Below, piece after piece: positions 54,130-63,600 of a stretch of DNA of 64,000 nt. This DNA is from Moraxella atlantae NBRC 14588 (GTDB lineage Bacteria > Pseudomonadota > Gammaproteobacteria > Pseudomonadales > Moraxellaceae), in the NCBI RefSeq assembly GCF_001591265.1, contig NZ_BCUL01000009.1, positions 1-64,000 on the forward strand, read 5' to 3'. The first letter of the stretch is position 1. The number at the start of each line of letters is the position of its first letter. The notes under the pieces were generated by a model. The model had not been told where the DNA came from and did no database searches. It saw nothing but the letters and a program-made list of their open reading frames with translations. Position numbers and translations under genes: made by a program.

Positions 54130-55653
54130 ATGACTGAAGAACTGCTGATTAATGTCAATACCGCCGAAAGCCGCGTTGCCGTGCTCGAAGACGGCGTTTT
54201 GACCGAAATTTTTATCGAACGCCAGCACAAACTTGGCATTGTTGGCAATATTTATCTGGGCACCGTGGTGCGCGTGCTTCCAGGTATGCAGGCGGCGTTT
54301 GTCGATATCGGGCAGGCGCGTACGGCATTTTTGCATATCAATGACATGCAGCCGTACAAAGCTGCCAAACCACCATCTGATAGCCATGCCCAAACCGATA
54401 CCACCCAATTGGTCACGACAGCGCAACCACTATCGATTGAGCAACGCCTGTACGAAGGCCAACGCCTAATGGTGCAAGTCATCAAAGACCCACTGGGTAC
54501 CAAAGGCGCGCGCTTGACGACGGATATTTCATTGCCGTCGCGTTACTTGGTGTATTTGCCGTTTGGTGCCAGCGTCGGTATCTCACAACGCATTGATGGC
54601 GACGAACGTGCGCGTCTAAAAACCATTTTGGGCGAATTGCTGCACCAAGTCGGCTTAGGCGGCGGTTTGATTGCGCGCACAGCGGCAGAAAACATACCGC
54701 CTGCCAAACTTGAACAAGATATTTACTACCTGTTACAACTGTGGCGCACCGTACAAGCACGCTATCAACAAACCGCCGCGCAAGTTAATAAACGCAATGT
54801 ATTGATCTACCAAGATTTATCGTTGCCACTGCGCGCCTTGCGTGACTTAATCAGCGATGACACCAAACGCTTGACGGTAGATCACGCGCAAGTTTTTGCC
54901 GAGATGCGCCAGTTTGCCAAGGAATTTGTGCCCGCCATTTACCCCGCCATTCAACACTATGACGGCAAACAGCCATTGTTTGATATGTACCGCGTTGAGG
55001 ATGACCTCAAAGATGCACTTGACCGCCGCGTCAATCTGCCATCAGGTGGTTATCTGATTATCGACCAAACCGAGGCGATGACAACGATTGACGTCAATAC
55101 AGGCTCATTTGTTGGCGGGCATAGCCTTGAGGACACGGTTTATAAAACCAACTTAGAAGCCGCCCATGCCATTGCCCGTCAGCTACGCCTGCGTAACTTG
55201 GGTGGTATCATCATCTTGGATTTTATCGACATGGCAGAGCAGGCGCACCGTGACGAGGTGCTGGCAAGCCTGCAGACCCAACTGGCGCGTGACCATGCCA
55301 AAACTAACATCAGCAACGTCTCAGCACTCGGGCTTATCGAGATGACGCGCAAACGCACCCGTGAGAGCCTGCAGCAACAACTGTGTGAACCCTGCCCAAC
55401 CTGCCACGGCAAGGGTGTGATTAAAAGCCGTGAAACCGTCTGTCTTGAAATTTTCCGCGAAATCATGCGCTGCGCCCGTGCCTACCACGCGCCCAAAAAA
55501 TTTAGTGTATTAGCGCACCCAAGTGTCATCGAGCTGCTGCAAAGCGCGGAAGCCGATACCTTAGCAGAGCTTGAATACCTACTTGGACGCGCCATCAACC
55601 TACAGCCTGACAACCGCTATAGCCCTGCCCAATACGCGATTTTGCTTGACTGA
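54130..55653 (+). CDS. rng: Ribonuclease G
   Basis: RNase G (507 residues) matures the 5' end of 16S rRNA and degrades some mRNAs. It starts with the usual EELLINVNTAESRVAVLEDG. The S1 domain is interrupted by an insert of about 30 residues (around 80-105, PPSDSHAQTDTTQL), larger than in E. coli. The catalytic acids lie in MTTIDVNTGSFVG and IILDFIDMAEQAH, and the Zn-link is CPTCHGKG. The protein ends soon after the catalytic domain, unlike RNase E. The paralogous rne is only 4 kb away on the other strand. Confidence 0.94.
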   Translation: MTEELLINVNTAESRVAVLEDGVLTEIFIERQHKLGIVGNIYLGTVVRVLPGMQAAFVDIGQARTAFLHINDMQPYKAAKPPSDSHAQTDTTQLVTTAQPLSIEQRLYEGQRLMVQVIKDPLGTKGARLTTDISLPSRYLVYLPFGASVGISQRIDGDERARLKTILGELLHQVGLGGGLIARTAAENIPPAKLEQDIYYLLQLWRTVQARYQQTAAQVNKRNVLIYQDLSLPLRALRDLISDDTKRLTVDHAQVFAEMRQFAKEFVPAIYPAIQHYDGKQPLFDMYRVEDDLKDALDRRVNLPSGGYLIIDQTEAMTTIDVNTGSFVGGHSLEDTVYKTNLEAAHAIARQLRLRNLGGIIILDFIDMAEQAHRDEVLASLQTQLARDHAKTNISNVSALGLIEMTRKRTRESLQQQLCEPCPTCHGKGVIKSRETVCLEIFREIMRCARAYHAPKKFSVLAHPSVIELLQSAEADTLAELEYLLGRAINLQPDNRYSPAQYAILLD

Positions 55654-55702
55654 CTGAGCCGCCAACGCATCGCGCAAGATAAATAAAAATCACGTTTTAA
55701 CT

Positions 55703-55731
55703 TGCATTTAGCGCACAACCTGCGTATAATA
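55703..55731 (+). promoter_or_regulatory. Sigma70 promoter of the S10 operon
   Basis: TTGCAT (55703-55708) and a perfect TATAAT (55726-55731) are separated by exactly 17 bp, giving a leader of about 320 nt before rpsJ. Confidence 0.88.
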
Positions 55732-55767
55732 CTGCCCACTTACGAATATAGGGCGCGGCTAATCGCA

Positions 55768-55823
55768 AAGTGCTATAACGCACTTATACATGCATTAGTC
55801 TACATGTATTAGACGCATAATGC
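55768..55823 (+). promoter_or_regulatory. Hairpins in the S10 operon leader
   Basis: Two stems lie early in the leader: AAGTGC / GCACTT (55768-55785), and GCATTAGTCTA / TAGAC-GCA-TAATGC (55792-55823). In E. coli L4 binds the S10 leader to repress the operon. Whether these hairpins do the same is an inference. The rest of the 409-bp gap shows nothing further. Confidence 0.45.
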
Positions 55824-56062
55824 CCCAAGCGACAGCTGCTCCATCGTTTGCAGCACCCATAAATGTCGAACAGTTTCACCCAATTTGCTTAAGCAATTTT
55901 GCAAAGGAATGTGAGACTGGAATTTTTTTTGTTTTTAAAAATTGCGTGAAATATTGGCGTATATAACAAACAAAATTTTGGCATACGGTGACAGGCAGTT
56001 TTTTGCAGTAACCGCTTGATTCTTTATGGCTTTTTACCCCAACGTATAGGGAGCATACTGGC

Positions 56063-56374
56063 ATGGCTAACCAGAAAATCCGTATCAGACTTAAATCATT
56101 TGACCATCGTCTGATTGACCAATCGGCACAAGAGATTGTCGATACCGCCAAACGTACTGGTGCGCAGGTTCGTGGTCCTGTGCCACTACCTACCCGTATT
56201 GAGCGTTTTAACATCTTGACATCGCCTCACGTAAACAAAGACGCGCGTGACCAATATGAAATCCGCACGTTCAAACGCATGGTTGATATCGTCCAGCCAA
56301 CTGACAAAACAGTTGATGCATTGATGAAACTTGACCTAGCTGCAGGCGTGGATGTCCAAATCGCCCTAGGCTAA
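56063..56374 (+). CDS. rpsJ: 30S ribosomal protein S10
   Basis: First gene of the S10 operon. S10 (103 residues) sits in the head of the small subunit and as NusE takes part in antitermination. The start [19 protein letters not shown] and the [25 protein letters not shown] region are diagnostic. AGGGAG lies before the ATG. Confidence 0.98.
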   Translation: MANQKIRIRLKSFDHRLIDQSAQEIVDTAKRTGAQVRGPVPLPTRIERFNILTSPHVNKDARDQYEIRTFKRMVDIVQPTDKTVDALMKLDLAAGVDVQIALG

Positions 56375-56442
56375 GCCTAAGCGTGGACATCGTTGAATAG
56401 ATTGTTGAGCAGATTGAACAACAGATAAACAGAGGTAACAAC

Positions 56443-57081
56443 ATGGCGATTGGTTTAGTCGGAAAAAAATGCGGCATGACTCGCGTCTTCACCGAAGCAG
56501 GTGTATCAGTGCCTGTGACCGTGGTTGAAGTCACCGCCAACCGCATTGCACAAATCAAAACCACAGATACAGACGGCTATGAAGCGCTACAAGTCACCAC
56601 AGGTACTCGCCGTGACAGCCGCGTGAACGCCGCCCAAAAAGGCCACTTTGCCAAAGCAGGCGTCGCTGCTGGCCGTGGCGTGTGGGAATTTCGTGCTGAA
56701 GCTGGCGAACTTGACAACCACCAAGTTGGTGGCGAATTGCTAGCAGACTTGTTTAGCGTCGGTCAAATCGTTGACGTAACAGGCCAAAGCAAAGGTAAAG
56801 GCTTTCAAGGCGGCGTGAAGCGTCACAACTTCCGCACCCAAGATGCCACCCACGGTAACTCAGTTTCGCATCGCGTATTGGGTTCAACGGGTCAAAACCA
56901 AACCCCAGGTCGCGTATTTAAAGGCAAAAAAATGCCTGGTCAAATGGGTAACAAACGCGTCACTGTGCAAGGTTTGGAAGTCATTTCGGTGGATGCCGAA
57001 AAAGGTATCTTGGTCATCAAAGGCGCAATTCCTGGTGCCAACGGTGGCGATGTGATTGTACGTCCGTCGGTTAAAGCTTAA
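56443..57081 (+). CDS. rplC: 50S ribosomal protein L3
   Basis: L3 (212 residues) reaches the peptidyl-transferase centre. [13 protein letters not shown] opens the protein. [26 protein letters not shown] and the [21 protein letters not shown] loop, whose Gln is the usual PrmB methylation site, are conserved. Second gene of the operon, 68 bp after rpsJ. Confidence 0.98.
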   Translation: MAIGLVGKKCGMTRVFTEAGVSVPVTVVEVTANRIAQIKTTDTDGYEALQVTTGTRRDSRVNAAQKGHFAKAGVAAGRGVWEFRAEAGELDNHQVGGELLADLFSVGQIVDVTGQSKGKGFQGGVKRHNFRTQDATHGNSVSHRVLGSTGQNQTPGRVFKGKKMPGQMGNKRVTVQGLEVISVDAEKGILVIKGAIPGANGGDVIVRPSVKA

Positions 57082-57095
57082 TCAAGGGGATAAAC

Positions 57096-57698
57096 GTGAA
57101 TCTAAACACAGTAACAGGTTCGGCGGTTGAGCTATCAGACGTAGCATTTGGTCGTGAATTCAACGAAGCATTGGTTCACCAAGTGGTTACCGCCTACTTA
57201 GCAGGCGCACGTCAAGGCAGCCGCGCGCAAAAAACTCGCGCTGAAGTCTCTGGCGGTGGCAAAAAGCCATGGCGTCAAAAAGGTACAGGCCGTGCGCGTG
57301 CAGGCTCTATCCGTAGTCCAATTTGGGTCGGTGGTGGTCGTGCATTTGCAGCCAAACCACAAGACTGGTCGCAAAAAGTCAATCGTAAAATGTATCGCGG
57401 CGCAATGCAGTGCATTTTGGCAGAGTTGATTCGTCAAGACCGTTTGGTATTGGTCGATGAAATCCGCGTATCTGAGCCAAAAACCAAAGAATTGATTGGC
57501 AAGCTAAAAGACCTCAACGCACCAAAAGCCCTAATCGTCACTGACGAAGTGGACGAAAACCTATACTTGGCAGCGCGCAATATTCCGCACGTCAATGTAT
57601 TGGGCAGTAAAGAGATTGACCCGGTTAGCCTCATCGCCTTTGACAAAGTGGTGATGTCGGTTGCCGCCGCCAAAGAACTTGAGGGAGTATTAGCATGA
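57096..57698 (+). CDS. rplD: 50S ribosomal protein L4
   Basis: L4 (200 residues) lines the exit tunnel and in E. coli represses the S10 operon. The loop [39 protein letters not shown] is intact; changes in this loop are a known macrolide-resistance route and none is obvious by eye. It starts with GTG at 57096 and overlaps rplW by four bases. Confidence 0.97.
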   Translation: MNLNTVTGSAVELSDVAFGREFNEALVHQVVTAYLAGARQGSRAQKTRAEVSGGGKKPWRQKGTGRARAGSIRSPIWVGGGRAFAAKPQDWSQKVNRKMYRGAMQCILAELIRQDRLVLVDEIRVSEPKTKELIGKLKDLNAPKALIVTDEVDENLYLAARNIPHVNVLGSKEIDPVSLIAFDKVVMSVAAAKELEGVLA

Positions 57699-58051
57699 AC
57701 AACGCCAGACTGTATCAGGTGCTAAAAGCGCCCGTATTTTCTGAAAAATCACAACGTTTGGGCGATACTTTAGGCGTACAGGTATTTCGCGTCGATGTGA
57801 ATGCTACCAAACGTGAAATCAAAAAAGCCGTTGAAATGATGTTTGACGGGGTTGAAGTGGTTAAAGTCAATACCCTAAACGTTAAAGGCAAGACAAAGCG
57901 ATTTGGTCGCACGGTCGGTCGTCGTCAAGACTACAAAAAAGCCTATGTGACCTTAAAAGCTGGTCAAGATGTTGCTGTTTCAGCTGACAACACAGCCAAT
58001 GAAGCAGTCAGTGCAGACGTAGCGGATAACGCTGCTGTCACCAACGAATAA
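57695..58051 (+). CDS. rplW: 50S ribosomal protein L23 with acidic C-terminal tail
   Basis: L23 (118 residues) lies at the tunnel exit and docks trigger factor and [16 protein letters not shown] and RDYKKAYV-like [16 protein letters not shown] are the family core. The last 25-30 residues ([20 protein letters not shown]) form an Ala/Asp-rich tail absent from the usual 100-residue protein. ATG overlaps the end of rplD (ATGA-type coupling). Confidence 0.96.
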   Translation: MNNARLYQVLKAPVFSEKSQRLGDTLGVQVFRVDVNATKREIKKAVEMMFDGVEVVKVNTLNVKGKTKRFGRTVGRRQDYKKAYVTLKAGQDVAVSADNTANEAVSADVADNAAVTNE

Positions 58052-58062
58052 GGATACCTTTC

Positions 58063-58893
58063 ATGCCTATCGTAAAAGCCAAACCAACATCACCAGGTCG
58101 CCGATTTGTCGAAAAAGTTGTGCATCCACACCTTTATAAAGGTCGTCCTTATGCCGCTTTGGTCGAATCAAAACGCAAATCTGGTGGTCGTAACAATAAC
58201 GGACGCATTACCACGCGTCACGTCGGTGGTGGTCACAAACAACACTACCGTTTGATTGACTTCAAACGCACCAAGGACAACATTCCAGCGGTGGTTGAAC
58301 GCATCGAATACGATCCAAACCGTACCGCACACATCGCGCTACTAAAATACGCCGATGGTGAGCGTCGCTATATCATCGCACCACGTCGCTTGCAACAAGG
58401 CGACACTGTGATCTCTGGTGAAAGCGCGCCAATCCGTCCAGGTAACTGCTTGCCACTACGCAGCATTCCTGTGGGTACTGTGATTCACAACATTGAGCTA
58501 AAAATCGGCAAAGGCGCACAAATTGCGCGTTCTGCAGGTGCTAGCGTACAGTTGTTGGGTCGTGATGGACAATACGCCATCGTGCGTTTGCGTTCAGGCG
58601 AAACACGCCGTATCCACATCAATTGCCGCGCGGTCATTGGTGAAGTGTCAAACACCGAAAACAACTTGCGCTCATTGGGTAAAGCAGGTGCTAGCCGTTG
58701 GCGTGGTATTCGCCCGACCGTTCGCGGTACTGCCATGAACCCAGTAGACCACCCACACGGTGGTGGTGAAGGTCGCAACTTCGGTAAACACCCAACCAGC
58801 CCATGGGGTCAAAAAGCTAAAGGTCTGAAAACTCGTACCAACAAGCGCACTGACAACATGATCATTCGTCGCCGTCGCGTCAATAAGAAATAA
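58063..58893 (+). CDS. rplB: 50S ribosomal protein L2
   Basis: L2 (276 residues) is needed for subunit joining and peptide transfer. [22 protein letters not shown] and the C-terminal [20 protein letters not shown] with the functional His are conserved. It follows rplW by 11 bp, with AAGGA before the start. Confidence 0.98.
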   Translation: MPIVKAKPTSPGRRFVEKVVHPHLYKGRPYAALVESKRKSGGRNNNGRITTRHVGGGHKQHYRLIDFKRTKDNIPAVVERIEYDPNRTAHIALLKYADGERRYIIAPRRLQQGDTVISGESAPIRPGNCLPLRSIPVGTVIHNIELKIGKGAQIARSAGASVQLLGRDGQYAIVRLRSGETRRIHINCRAVIGEVSNTENNLRSLGKAGASRWRGIRPTVRGTAMNPVDHPHGGGEGRNFGKHPTSPWGQKAKGLKTRTNKRTDNMIIRRRRVNKK

Positions 58894-58904
58894 GGAATCG
58901 TTGC

Positions 58905-59180
58905 ATGCCTCGTTCATTGAAAAAAGGTCCATTCATCGACGCGCACTTGTTTGCCAAAGTGGAAAAAGCGTTGGAGACCAATTCACGCAAACCCATCAAA
59001 ACTTGGTCACGTCGCTCGATGATTTTGCCACAAATGGTTGGCTTGACTATCTCTGTGCATAACGGTCGCACCCACGTGCCTGTTATCGTCAATGAGCAAA
59101 TGGTCGGTCACAAACTTGGTGAATTTGCCCCAACGCGTACTTATCGCGGACACGGCGTAGACAAGAAAGCTAAAAAATAA
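58905..59180 (+). CDS. rpsS: 30S ribosomal protein S19
   Basis: S19 (91 residues) is a head protein contacting S13 and the A-site tRNA region. [20 protein letters not shown] and [17 protein letters not shown] are diagnostic. It follows rplB by 11 bp. Confidence 0.98.
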   Translation: MPRSLKKGPFIDAHLFAKVEKALETNSRKPIKTWSRRSMILPQMVGLTISVHNGRTHVPVIVNEQMVGHKLGEFAPTRTYRGHGVDKKAKK

Positions 59181-59190
59181 GGTGCTTATT

Positions 59191-59520
59191 ATGGAAGTAA
59201 CTGCAAAATTACGCGGTGCCGCCATCTCGGCACAAAAAGTACGCCTAGTCGCGGATGAAGTGCGTGGTAAGCCTATCGAGCGCGCTTTAGACATCTTGAC
59301 TTTTAGCAACAAAAAAGCTGCTAAATTGGTCAAAAAATGCCTAGAATCAGCGATCGCTAACGCTGAGCACAACAACGGTCTAGACATTGATACCTTACGC
59401 GTATCAACCATCTACGTTGATGAAGGCATCACGCTAAAACGCATCATGCCACGTGCCAAAGGTCGCGCTGACCGTATCAGCAAGCGTACTTGTCACATCA
59501 CAGTTAAGGTAGGGGTATAA
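59191..59520 (+). CDS. rplV: 50S ribosomal protein L22
   Basis: L22 (109 residues) forms part of the exit tunnel. [27 protein letters not shown] and the beta-hairpin [20 protein letters not shown] are typical. I choose ATG 59191 with AAGGTG upstream; a GTG at 59182 would add three residues. Confidence 0.97.
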   Translation: MEVTAKLRGAAISAQKVRLVADEVRGKPIERALDILTFSNKKAAKLVKKCLESAIANAEHNNGLDIDTLRVSTIYVDEGITLKRIMPRAKGRADRISKRTCHITVKVGV

Positions 59521-59521
59521 C

Positions 59522-60277
59522 ATGGGTCAAAAAGTCAATCCAATCGGTATCCGTCTTGGTGTGATTCGCAAATCCAACGCCAACTGGTACGCCGACCCAA
59601 AAAAATACTCAGAATACTTAATCAACGACCTACAAGTTCGTAAGTATCTTGAGAAAAAATTTAACGACAGTGGCAAAAATTCAAATGCCTCTGCCATGGT
59701 TAGTAACATCGTGATCGAGCGTCCAGCAGGCGCAGCAAAAATCACCATTTCTACCGCACGCCCTGGCGTGATCATCGGTAAAAAAGGTGAAGATATTGAA
59801 AAGTTGCAAAAAGAGCTAACCCAATTGATGGGCGTGCCTGCGCAAGTCAATATCGAAGAAGTGACCCAGCCTGACCTAGATGCACAATTGGTAGCCCAAA
59901 GCATCGCCTCTCAGCTTGAGCGTCGTGTGATGTTCCGTCGTGCCATGAAACGTGCGGTACAAAACACCATGAAAGCAGGCGCACAAGGCATCAAGGTTGA
60001 GCTATCAGGTCGCCTAGGTGGTGCTGAAATCGCCCGTACTGAGTGGTATCGTGAAGGTCGTGTACCGTTGCACACCTTGCGCGCCGACATCGACTACGCC
60101 ACCGTACGCGCCGAAACCACTTACGGCACCATCGGTGTTAAAGTGTGGATTTTCCGCGGCGAAATCTTAGACGGCATGAACCGTATTTACAACCCCGTCA
60201 AAGAAGACAAGCAAGCGCGCGCACCACAAAAACGCCGTAGCCGTGGCAGCAACCGCCAAGCCAAAGACAGAGGTTAA
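59522..60277 (+). CDS. rpsC: 30S ribosomal protein S3
   Basis: S3 (251 residues) guards the mRNA entry site with S4 and S5. [16 protein letters not shown] opens it, and the KH domain motif is [13 protein letters not shown]. The C-terminal tail is basic ([19 protein letters not shown]). It begins one base after the rplV stop. Confidence 0.98.
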   Translation: MGQKVNPIGIRLGVIRKSNANWYADPKKYSEYLINDLQVRKYLEKKFNDSGKNSNASAMVSNIVIERPAGAAKITISTARPGVIIGKKGEDIEKLQKELTQLMGVPAQVNIEEVTQPDLDAQLVAQSIASQLERRVMFRRAMKRAVQNTMKAGAQGIKVELSGRLGGAEIARTEWYREGRVPLHTLRADIDYATVRAETTYGTIGVKVWIFRGEILDGMNRIYNPVKEDKQARAPQKRRSRGSNRQAKDRG

Positions 60278-60283
60278 TCAACT

Positions 60284-60697
60284 ATGTTACAACCAAAACG
60301 TACCAAGTTCCGTAAAGTACAAAAAGGACGTAATACGGGTTTAGCCCATCGCGGTAGCAGCGTATCCTTTGGTACAATCGGACTTAAATCAGTTGAGCGT
60401 GGACGTATGACTGCTCGCCAAATCGAAGCGGCACGTCGTACTATTTCACGTCGTATCAAACGCGGTGGTAAAATCTGGATTCGCGTATTCCCAGACAAAC
60501 CAATTACCGAAAAACCCCTAGAAGTACGTATGGGTAAAGGTAAGGGTCCTGTAGAATACTGGGTCTGCGAAATCAAACCAGGCAAAATGCTGTATGAAAT
60601 CGAAGGCGTAAGCGACGAGCTTGCTATTGAAGCCTTCACCCTAGCAGCAGCAAAACTGCCATTTAAAACCACCATTGTTAAACGGACGATAATGTAA
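60284..60697 (+). CDS. rplP: 50S ribosomal protein L16
   Basis: L16 (137 residues) helps position A-site t[20 protein letters not shown] and the [16 protein letters not shown] region are diagnostic; the Arg in [20 protein letters not shown] is the usual hydroxylation site. The stop overlaps the rpmC start. Confidence 0.98.
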   Translation: MLQPKRTKFRKVQKGRNTGLAHRGSSVSFGTIGLKSVERGRMTARQIEAARRTISRRIKRGGKIWIRVFPDKPITEKPLEVRMGKGKGPVEYWVCEIKPGKMLYEIEGVSDELAIEAFTLAAAKLPFKTTIVKRTIM

Positions 60698-60921
60698 TGA
60701 AGATCAGCGAACTACGCGACAAATCAGTTGAAGAGCTGACCCAGTTACTGGATGAAAAACAGCTTGAAGCGTTTCGTCTACGCATGGCAAAAGCGACCAA
60801 TCAATTGGGTAACACCCATGAGATCCGCAACAACCGTCGCACCATCGCCCAAATCAAAACGCTTTTGACTGAAAAACAAGCGGCTAACCAATCAGCTAAC
60901 GACACAGCGCAAGGAGTCTAA
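60697..60921 (+). CDS. rpmC: 50S ribosomal protein L29
   Basis: L29 (74 residues) lies near L23 at the tunnel exit. The helix [20 protein letters not shown] and [22 protein letters not shown] are typical. It has about 10 extra residues at the C-terminus. Its ATG uses the final A of the rplP stop (TAATG). Confidence 0.97.
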   Translation: MKISELRDKSVEELTQLLDEKQLEAFRLRMAKATNQLGNTHEIRNNRRTIAQIKTLLTEKQAANQSANDTAQGV

Positions 60922-60923
60922 CT

Positions 60924-61232
60924 GTGAGTGAAGCAATCGCAAACCCATTAGAAGCCGAAGCAACCCCAGAGGTGCATAGCGCCGATCACGGTACTTTGAT
61001 TGGTAAAGTTGTCAGCGACAAGATGGATAAAACCATCACTGTACTTATTGAGCGTCGTATCCGCCACCCAAAATATGGCAAAATGATTCGTCGCTCAAGC
61101 AAGCTACATGCGCATGATGAAAACAACACCTGCGGCATGGGTGACATCGTACGTATTCGCCAAACCCGCCCACGTTCAAAAACCAAAACTTGGGAATTGG
61201 TCAATATTGTAGAAAAAGCCCAAGAAATTTAA
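60924..61232 (+). CDS. rpsQ: 30S ribosomal protein S17 with N-terminal extension
   Basis: S17 (102 residues) binds 16S rRNA early in assembly. The core [21 protein letters not shown] and the [22 protein letters not shown] region match the family. About 20 residues precede the core ([20 protein letters not shown]), acidic and absent from the 84-residue E. coli protein. The start is GTG 60924, two bases after the rpmC stop, with AAGGAG upstream. It is the last gene of the S10 operon. Confidence 0.96.
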   Translation: MSEAIANPLEAEATPEVHSADHGTLIGKVVSDKMDKTITVLIERRIRHPKYGKMIRRSSKLHAHDENNTCGMGDIVRIRQTRPRSKTKTWELVNIVEKAQEI

Positions 61233-61269
61233 TCATACATTCGTGATTAAACCCTTGGCAAAGGCTAGA

Positions 61270-61308
61270 CCAATCTATGCTTTTAATACATCTAAATGCA
61301 TAGATTGG
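61270..61308 (+). repeat. Long inverted repeat between rpsQ and rplN
   Basis: CCAATCTATGC / GCATAGATTGG form an 11-bp stem with a 17-nt loop, 38 bp after the rpsQ stop. There is no T-run, so it may be a pause or processing site rather than a strong terminator. Confidence 0.75.
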
Positions 61309-61343
61309 TTCAACACCTTTCAAACAAAGCTATTGTAAAAAAA

Positions 61344-61372
61344 TTGCAAAACAAACTGGCATCTGCTAGAAT
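61344..61372 (+). promoter_or_regulatory. Sigma70 promoter of the spc operon
   Basis: TTGCAA (61344-61349) and TAGAAT (61367-61372) are separated by 17 bp. A leader of about 115 nt follows, containing the hairpin AAATTGGCTA / TAGCCAATTT near 61385-61413. Confidence 0.82.
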
Positions 61373-61492
61373 ATGTCACCTTAAAAATTGGCTATGCGAA
61401 GGCTAGCCAATTTGTGTATTTATTATTGGCGTACGTGGTTAAATGCGCCATAGCAGACAGGCAGACTTGTTTTGCCAATCAGGAGTAACGCG

Positions 61493-61861
61493 ATGATTCA
61501 GACTGAAACAATGCTGGAAGTTGCTGATAACAGTGGTGCAAAACGAGTCCAGTGTATCAAAGTACTGGGCGGTTCTCATCGTCGTTATGCATCAGTCGGC
61601 GACATCATTAAAGTGACCGTAAAAGAAGCAATTCCACGCGGTCGTGTCAAAAAAGGTGATGTAATGAACGCGGTAGTCGTACGTACCAAATTTGGTGTAC
61701 GTCGTCCAGATGGTTCAGTACTACGCTTTGATGACAACGCAGCTGTGCTGCTCAACAACAACAAAGCGCCTATTGCTACCCGTATCTTCGGGCCAGTAAC
61801 GCGTGAGCTACGTAGCGAACAATTTATGAAAATTGTTTCTCTAGCCCCAGAAGTATTGTGA
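61493..61861 (+). CDS. rplN: 50S ribosomal protein L14
   Basis: First gene of the spc operon. L14 (122 residues) sits at the subunit interface. [27 protein letters not shown] is diagnostic. ATG 61493 has AGGAG upstream; a start at 61472 would add seven atypical residues. Confidence 0.98.
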   Translation: MIQTETMLEVADNSGAKRVQCIKVLGGSHRRYASVGDIIKVTVKEAIPRGRVKKGDVMNAVVVRTKFGVRRPDGSVLRFDDNAAVLLNNNKAPIATRIFGPVTRELRSEQFMKIVSLAPEVL

Positions 61862-61869
61862 GGTGAAGC

Positions 61870-62187
61870 ATGGCAAAACTACGTAAAGGTGACAACGTTA
61901 TCGTACTAGCTGGTAAAGATAAAGGCAAGCAAGGCGTTATCTTGGCAGTTAAAGATGACCGTGTCAAAGTTGAAGGCATCAATATTGTCAAAAAACACCA
62001 AAAGCCCAACGCGATGACGGGCAAAGAAGGTGGCATTATTGCACAAGAAGCTTTCATGCATATTTCTAATGTGGCAATCTTTAACGCCACAACCCAAAAA
62101 GCAGATCGTATTGCTTACCAAATTGGCGAAGATGGCAAAAAACAGCGCGTCTATCGCTCATCTGGTGAAGTCGTGGCGACTGCGTAA
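61870..62187 (+). CDS. rplX: 50S ribosomal protein L24
   Basis: L24 (105 residues) starts assembly of the large subunit. The KOW motif (RKGDNVIVLAGKDKGKQGVI) and GINIVKKHQKPN are typical. It follows rplN by 8 bp. Confidence 0.98.
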   Translation: MAKLRKGDNVIVLAGKDKGKQGVILAVKDDRVKVEGINIVKKHQKPNAMTGKEGGIIAQEAFMHISNVAIFNATTQKADRIAYQIGEDGKKQRVYRSSGEVVATA

Positions 62188-62206
62188 CGAGTAAAGGGTA
62201 ATCGTA

Positions 62207-62743
62207 ATGGCAAGACTCAAAACGCAATACAATGACCAACTCAAAGCCCAGCTACAACAGGAGCTTGGCTTGAAAAACGTCATGGAAATCCCCAAAATTA
62301 CCAAGATCACATTGAACATGGGTGTGGGTGGTGCAGCACAGGATAAAAAAATCTTGGAAGGTGCACTGTCTGATATGACTGCAATTGCAGGTCAAAAACC
62401 TGTCGTGACCAAAGCGCGTAAATCAGTCGCGGGTTTTAAAATCCGTGAGGAATGGCCAATCGGCTGTAAAGTTACTTTACGCGGCGAACAAATGTATGAA
62501 TTCTTGGATCGCTTGATCTCTATCGCGATTCCTCGTATTCGTGACTTCCGCGGTTTTAGCGATAGAGCCTTTGATGGTCGTGGTAACTACTCATTGGGTA
62601 TCAAAGAACAAATCGTATTCCCTGAAGTGGATTTCGACAAGATTGACCGTATTCGCGGTATGGATATCACCATTACGACAACAGCAAAAACCGACGAACA
62701 AGGTCGTGCGCTGCTGAAAGCCTTTGGCTTCCCATTTCGTTAA
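62207..62743 (+). CDS. rplE: 50S ribosomal protein L5
   Basis: L5 (178 residues) binds 5S rRNA and the P-site t[39 protein letters not shown] and the C-terminal [11 protein letters not shown] are conserved. It follows rplX by 19 bp. Confidence 0.98.
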   Translation: MARLKTQYNDQLKAQLQQELGLKNVMEIPKITKITLNMGVGGAAQDKKILEGALSDMTAIAGQKPVVTKARKSVAGFKIREEWPIGCKVTLRGEQMYEFLDRLISIAIPRIRDFRGFSDRAFDGRGNYSLGIKEQIVFPEVDFDKIDRIRGMDITITTTAKTDEQGRALLKAFGFPFR

Positions 62744-62777
62744 TGGCATGCCCAATCGCTTAAGGATATAGGAAACT

Positions 62778-63083
62778 ATGGCAAAGAAAAGTATGATTAA
62801 CCGTGAGCTGAAACGCGAAGCGATGGTGGCAAAATATGCCCCAAAACGTGCTGCGTTGAAAGCCATTATCAACGACAGCAATGCCAGCGATGAAGAGCGT
62901 TTGGATGCAATGCTTGCACTACAAGCACTACCACGTGATGCTTCACCTGTGCGTTTGCGCAACCGTTGTGCGATTACTGGTCGCCCACATGGTTACTTCC
63001 GTAAATTTGGTCTGTCACGCAACATGATTCGTGAAAAAGTCATGCAAGGCGATGTGCCAGGCGTTCGTAAAGCTAGCTGGTAA
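62778..63083 (+). CDS. rpsN: 30S ribosomal protein S14 (zinc-free type)
   Basis: S14 (101 residues) is of the long, zinc-independent form: the CxxC pairs of the short form are missing, although [23 protein letters not shown] keeps one Cys. [16 protein letters not shown] opens it. It follows rplE by 34 bp. Confidence 0.98.
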   Translation: MAKKSMINRELKREAMVAKYAPKRAALKAIINDSNASDEERLDAMLALQALPRDASPVRLRNRCAITGRPHGYFRKFGLSRNMIREKVMQGDVPGVRKASW

Positions 63084-63094
63084 GGGGATACAAG

Positions 63095-63493
63095 ATGAGT
63101 ATGCAAGATAGCGTCGCTGATATGCTAACCCGTATCCGCAATGCCCAAATGGCACAGAAAGCATCTGTCACCATGCCAGGCTCAAAATTACGTAAATCAA
63201 TCGCTGATCTGTTGGTTAGCGAAGGCTATATCGCCTCAGCAGAGCTTGAAGATGTGGGTAATGGCAAAACCGAACTTACGCTTGAGCTAAAATACTACGA
63301 AGGTAAGCCAGTTATCGAGTTGTTGCAACGCTACAGCCGTCCTGGTTTGCGTCAATATCGTTCAGCTGCTGACTTGCCAAGTGTGCGTCAAGGTCTGGGC
63401 GTGGCAATTATTTCAACCAGTCAAGGCATCATGAGTGACCGTGAAGCGCGTAAAGCGGGTATCGGTGGTGAAGTGATTGCATTGGTTGCCTAA
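63095..63493 (+). CDS. rpsH: 30S ribosomal protein S8
   Basis: S8 (132 residues) binds 16S rRNA and in E. coli represses the spc operon by binding the L5 start region. [18 protein letters not shown] and the C-terminal [18 protein letters not shown] are diagnostic. It follows rpsN by 11 bp. Confidence 0.98.
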   Translation: MSMQDSVADMLTRIRNAQMAQKASVTMPGSKLRKSIADLLVSEGYIASAELEDVGNGKTELTLELKYYEGKPVIELLQRYSRPGLRQYRSAADLPSVRQGLGVAIISTSQGIMSDREARKAGIGGEVIALVA

Positions 63494-63600
63494 GGGCAAT
63501 TGGTTTGACAGGCATTCGCGGTGCGTCCACGTTTGCCTGTTTATTTTTGGTTAGAGCTGATTCATTGAATCGGGTCATTTTTAGAGCAGGAATTACCGTT

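Noticed and set aside
61270-61308. Rho-independent terminator after rpsQ
   Set aside because: The stem is good but no T-run follows and the loop is long, so I list it only as an inverted repeat.
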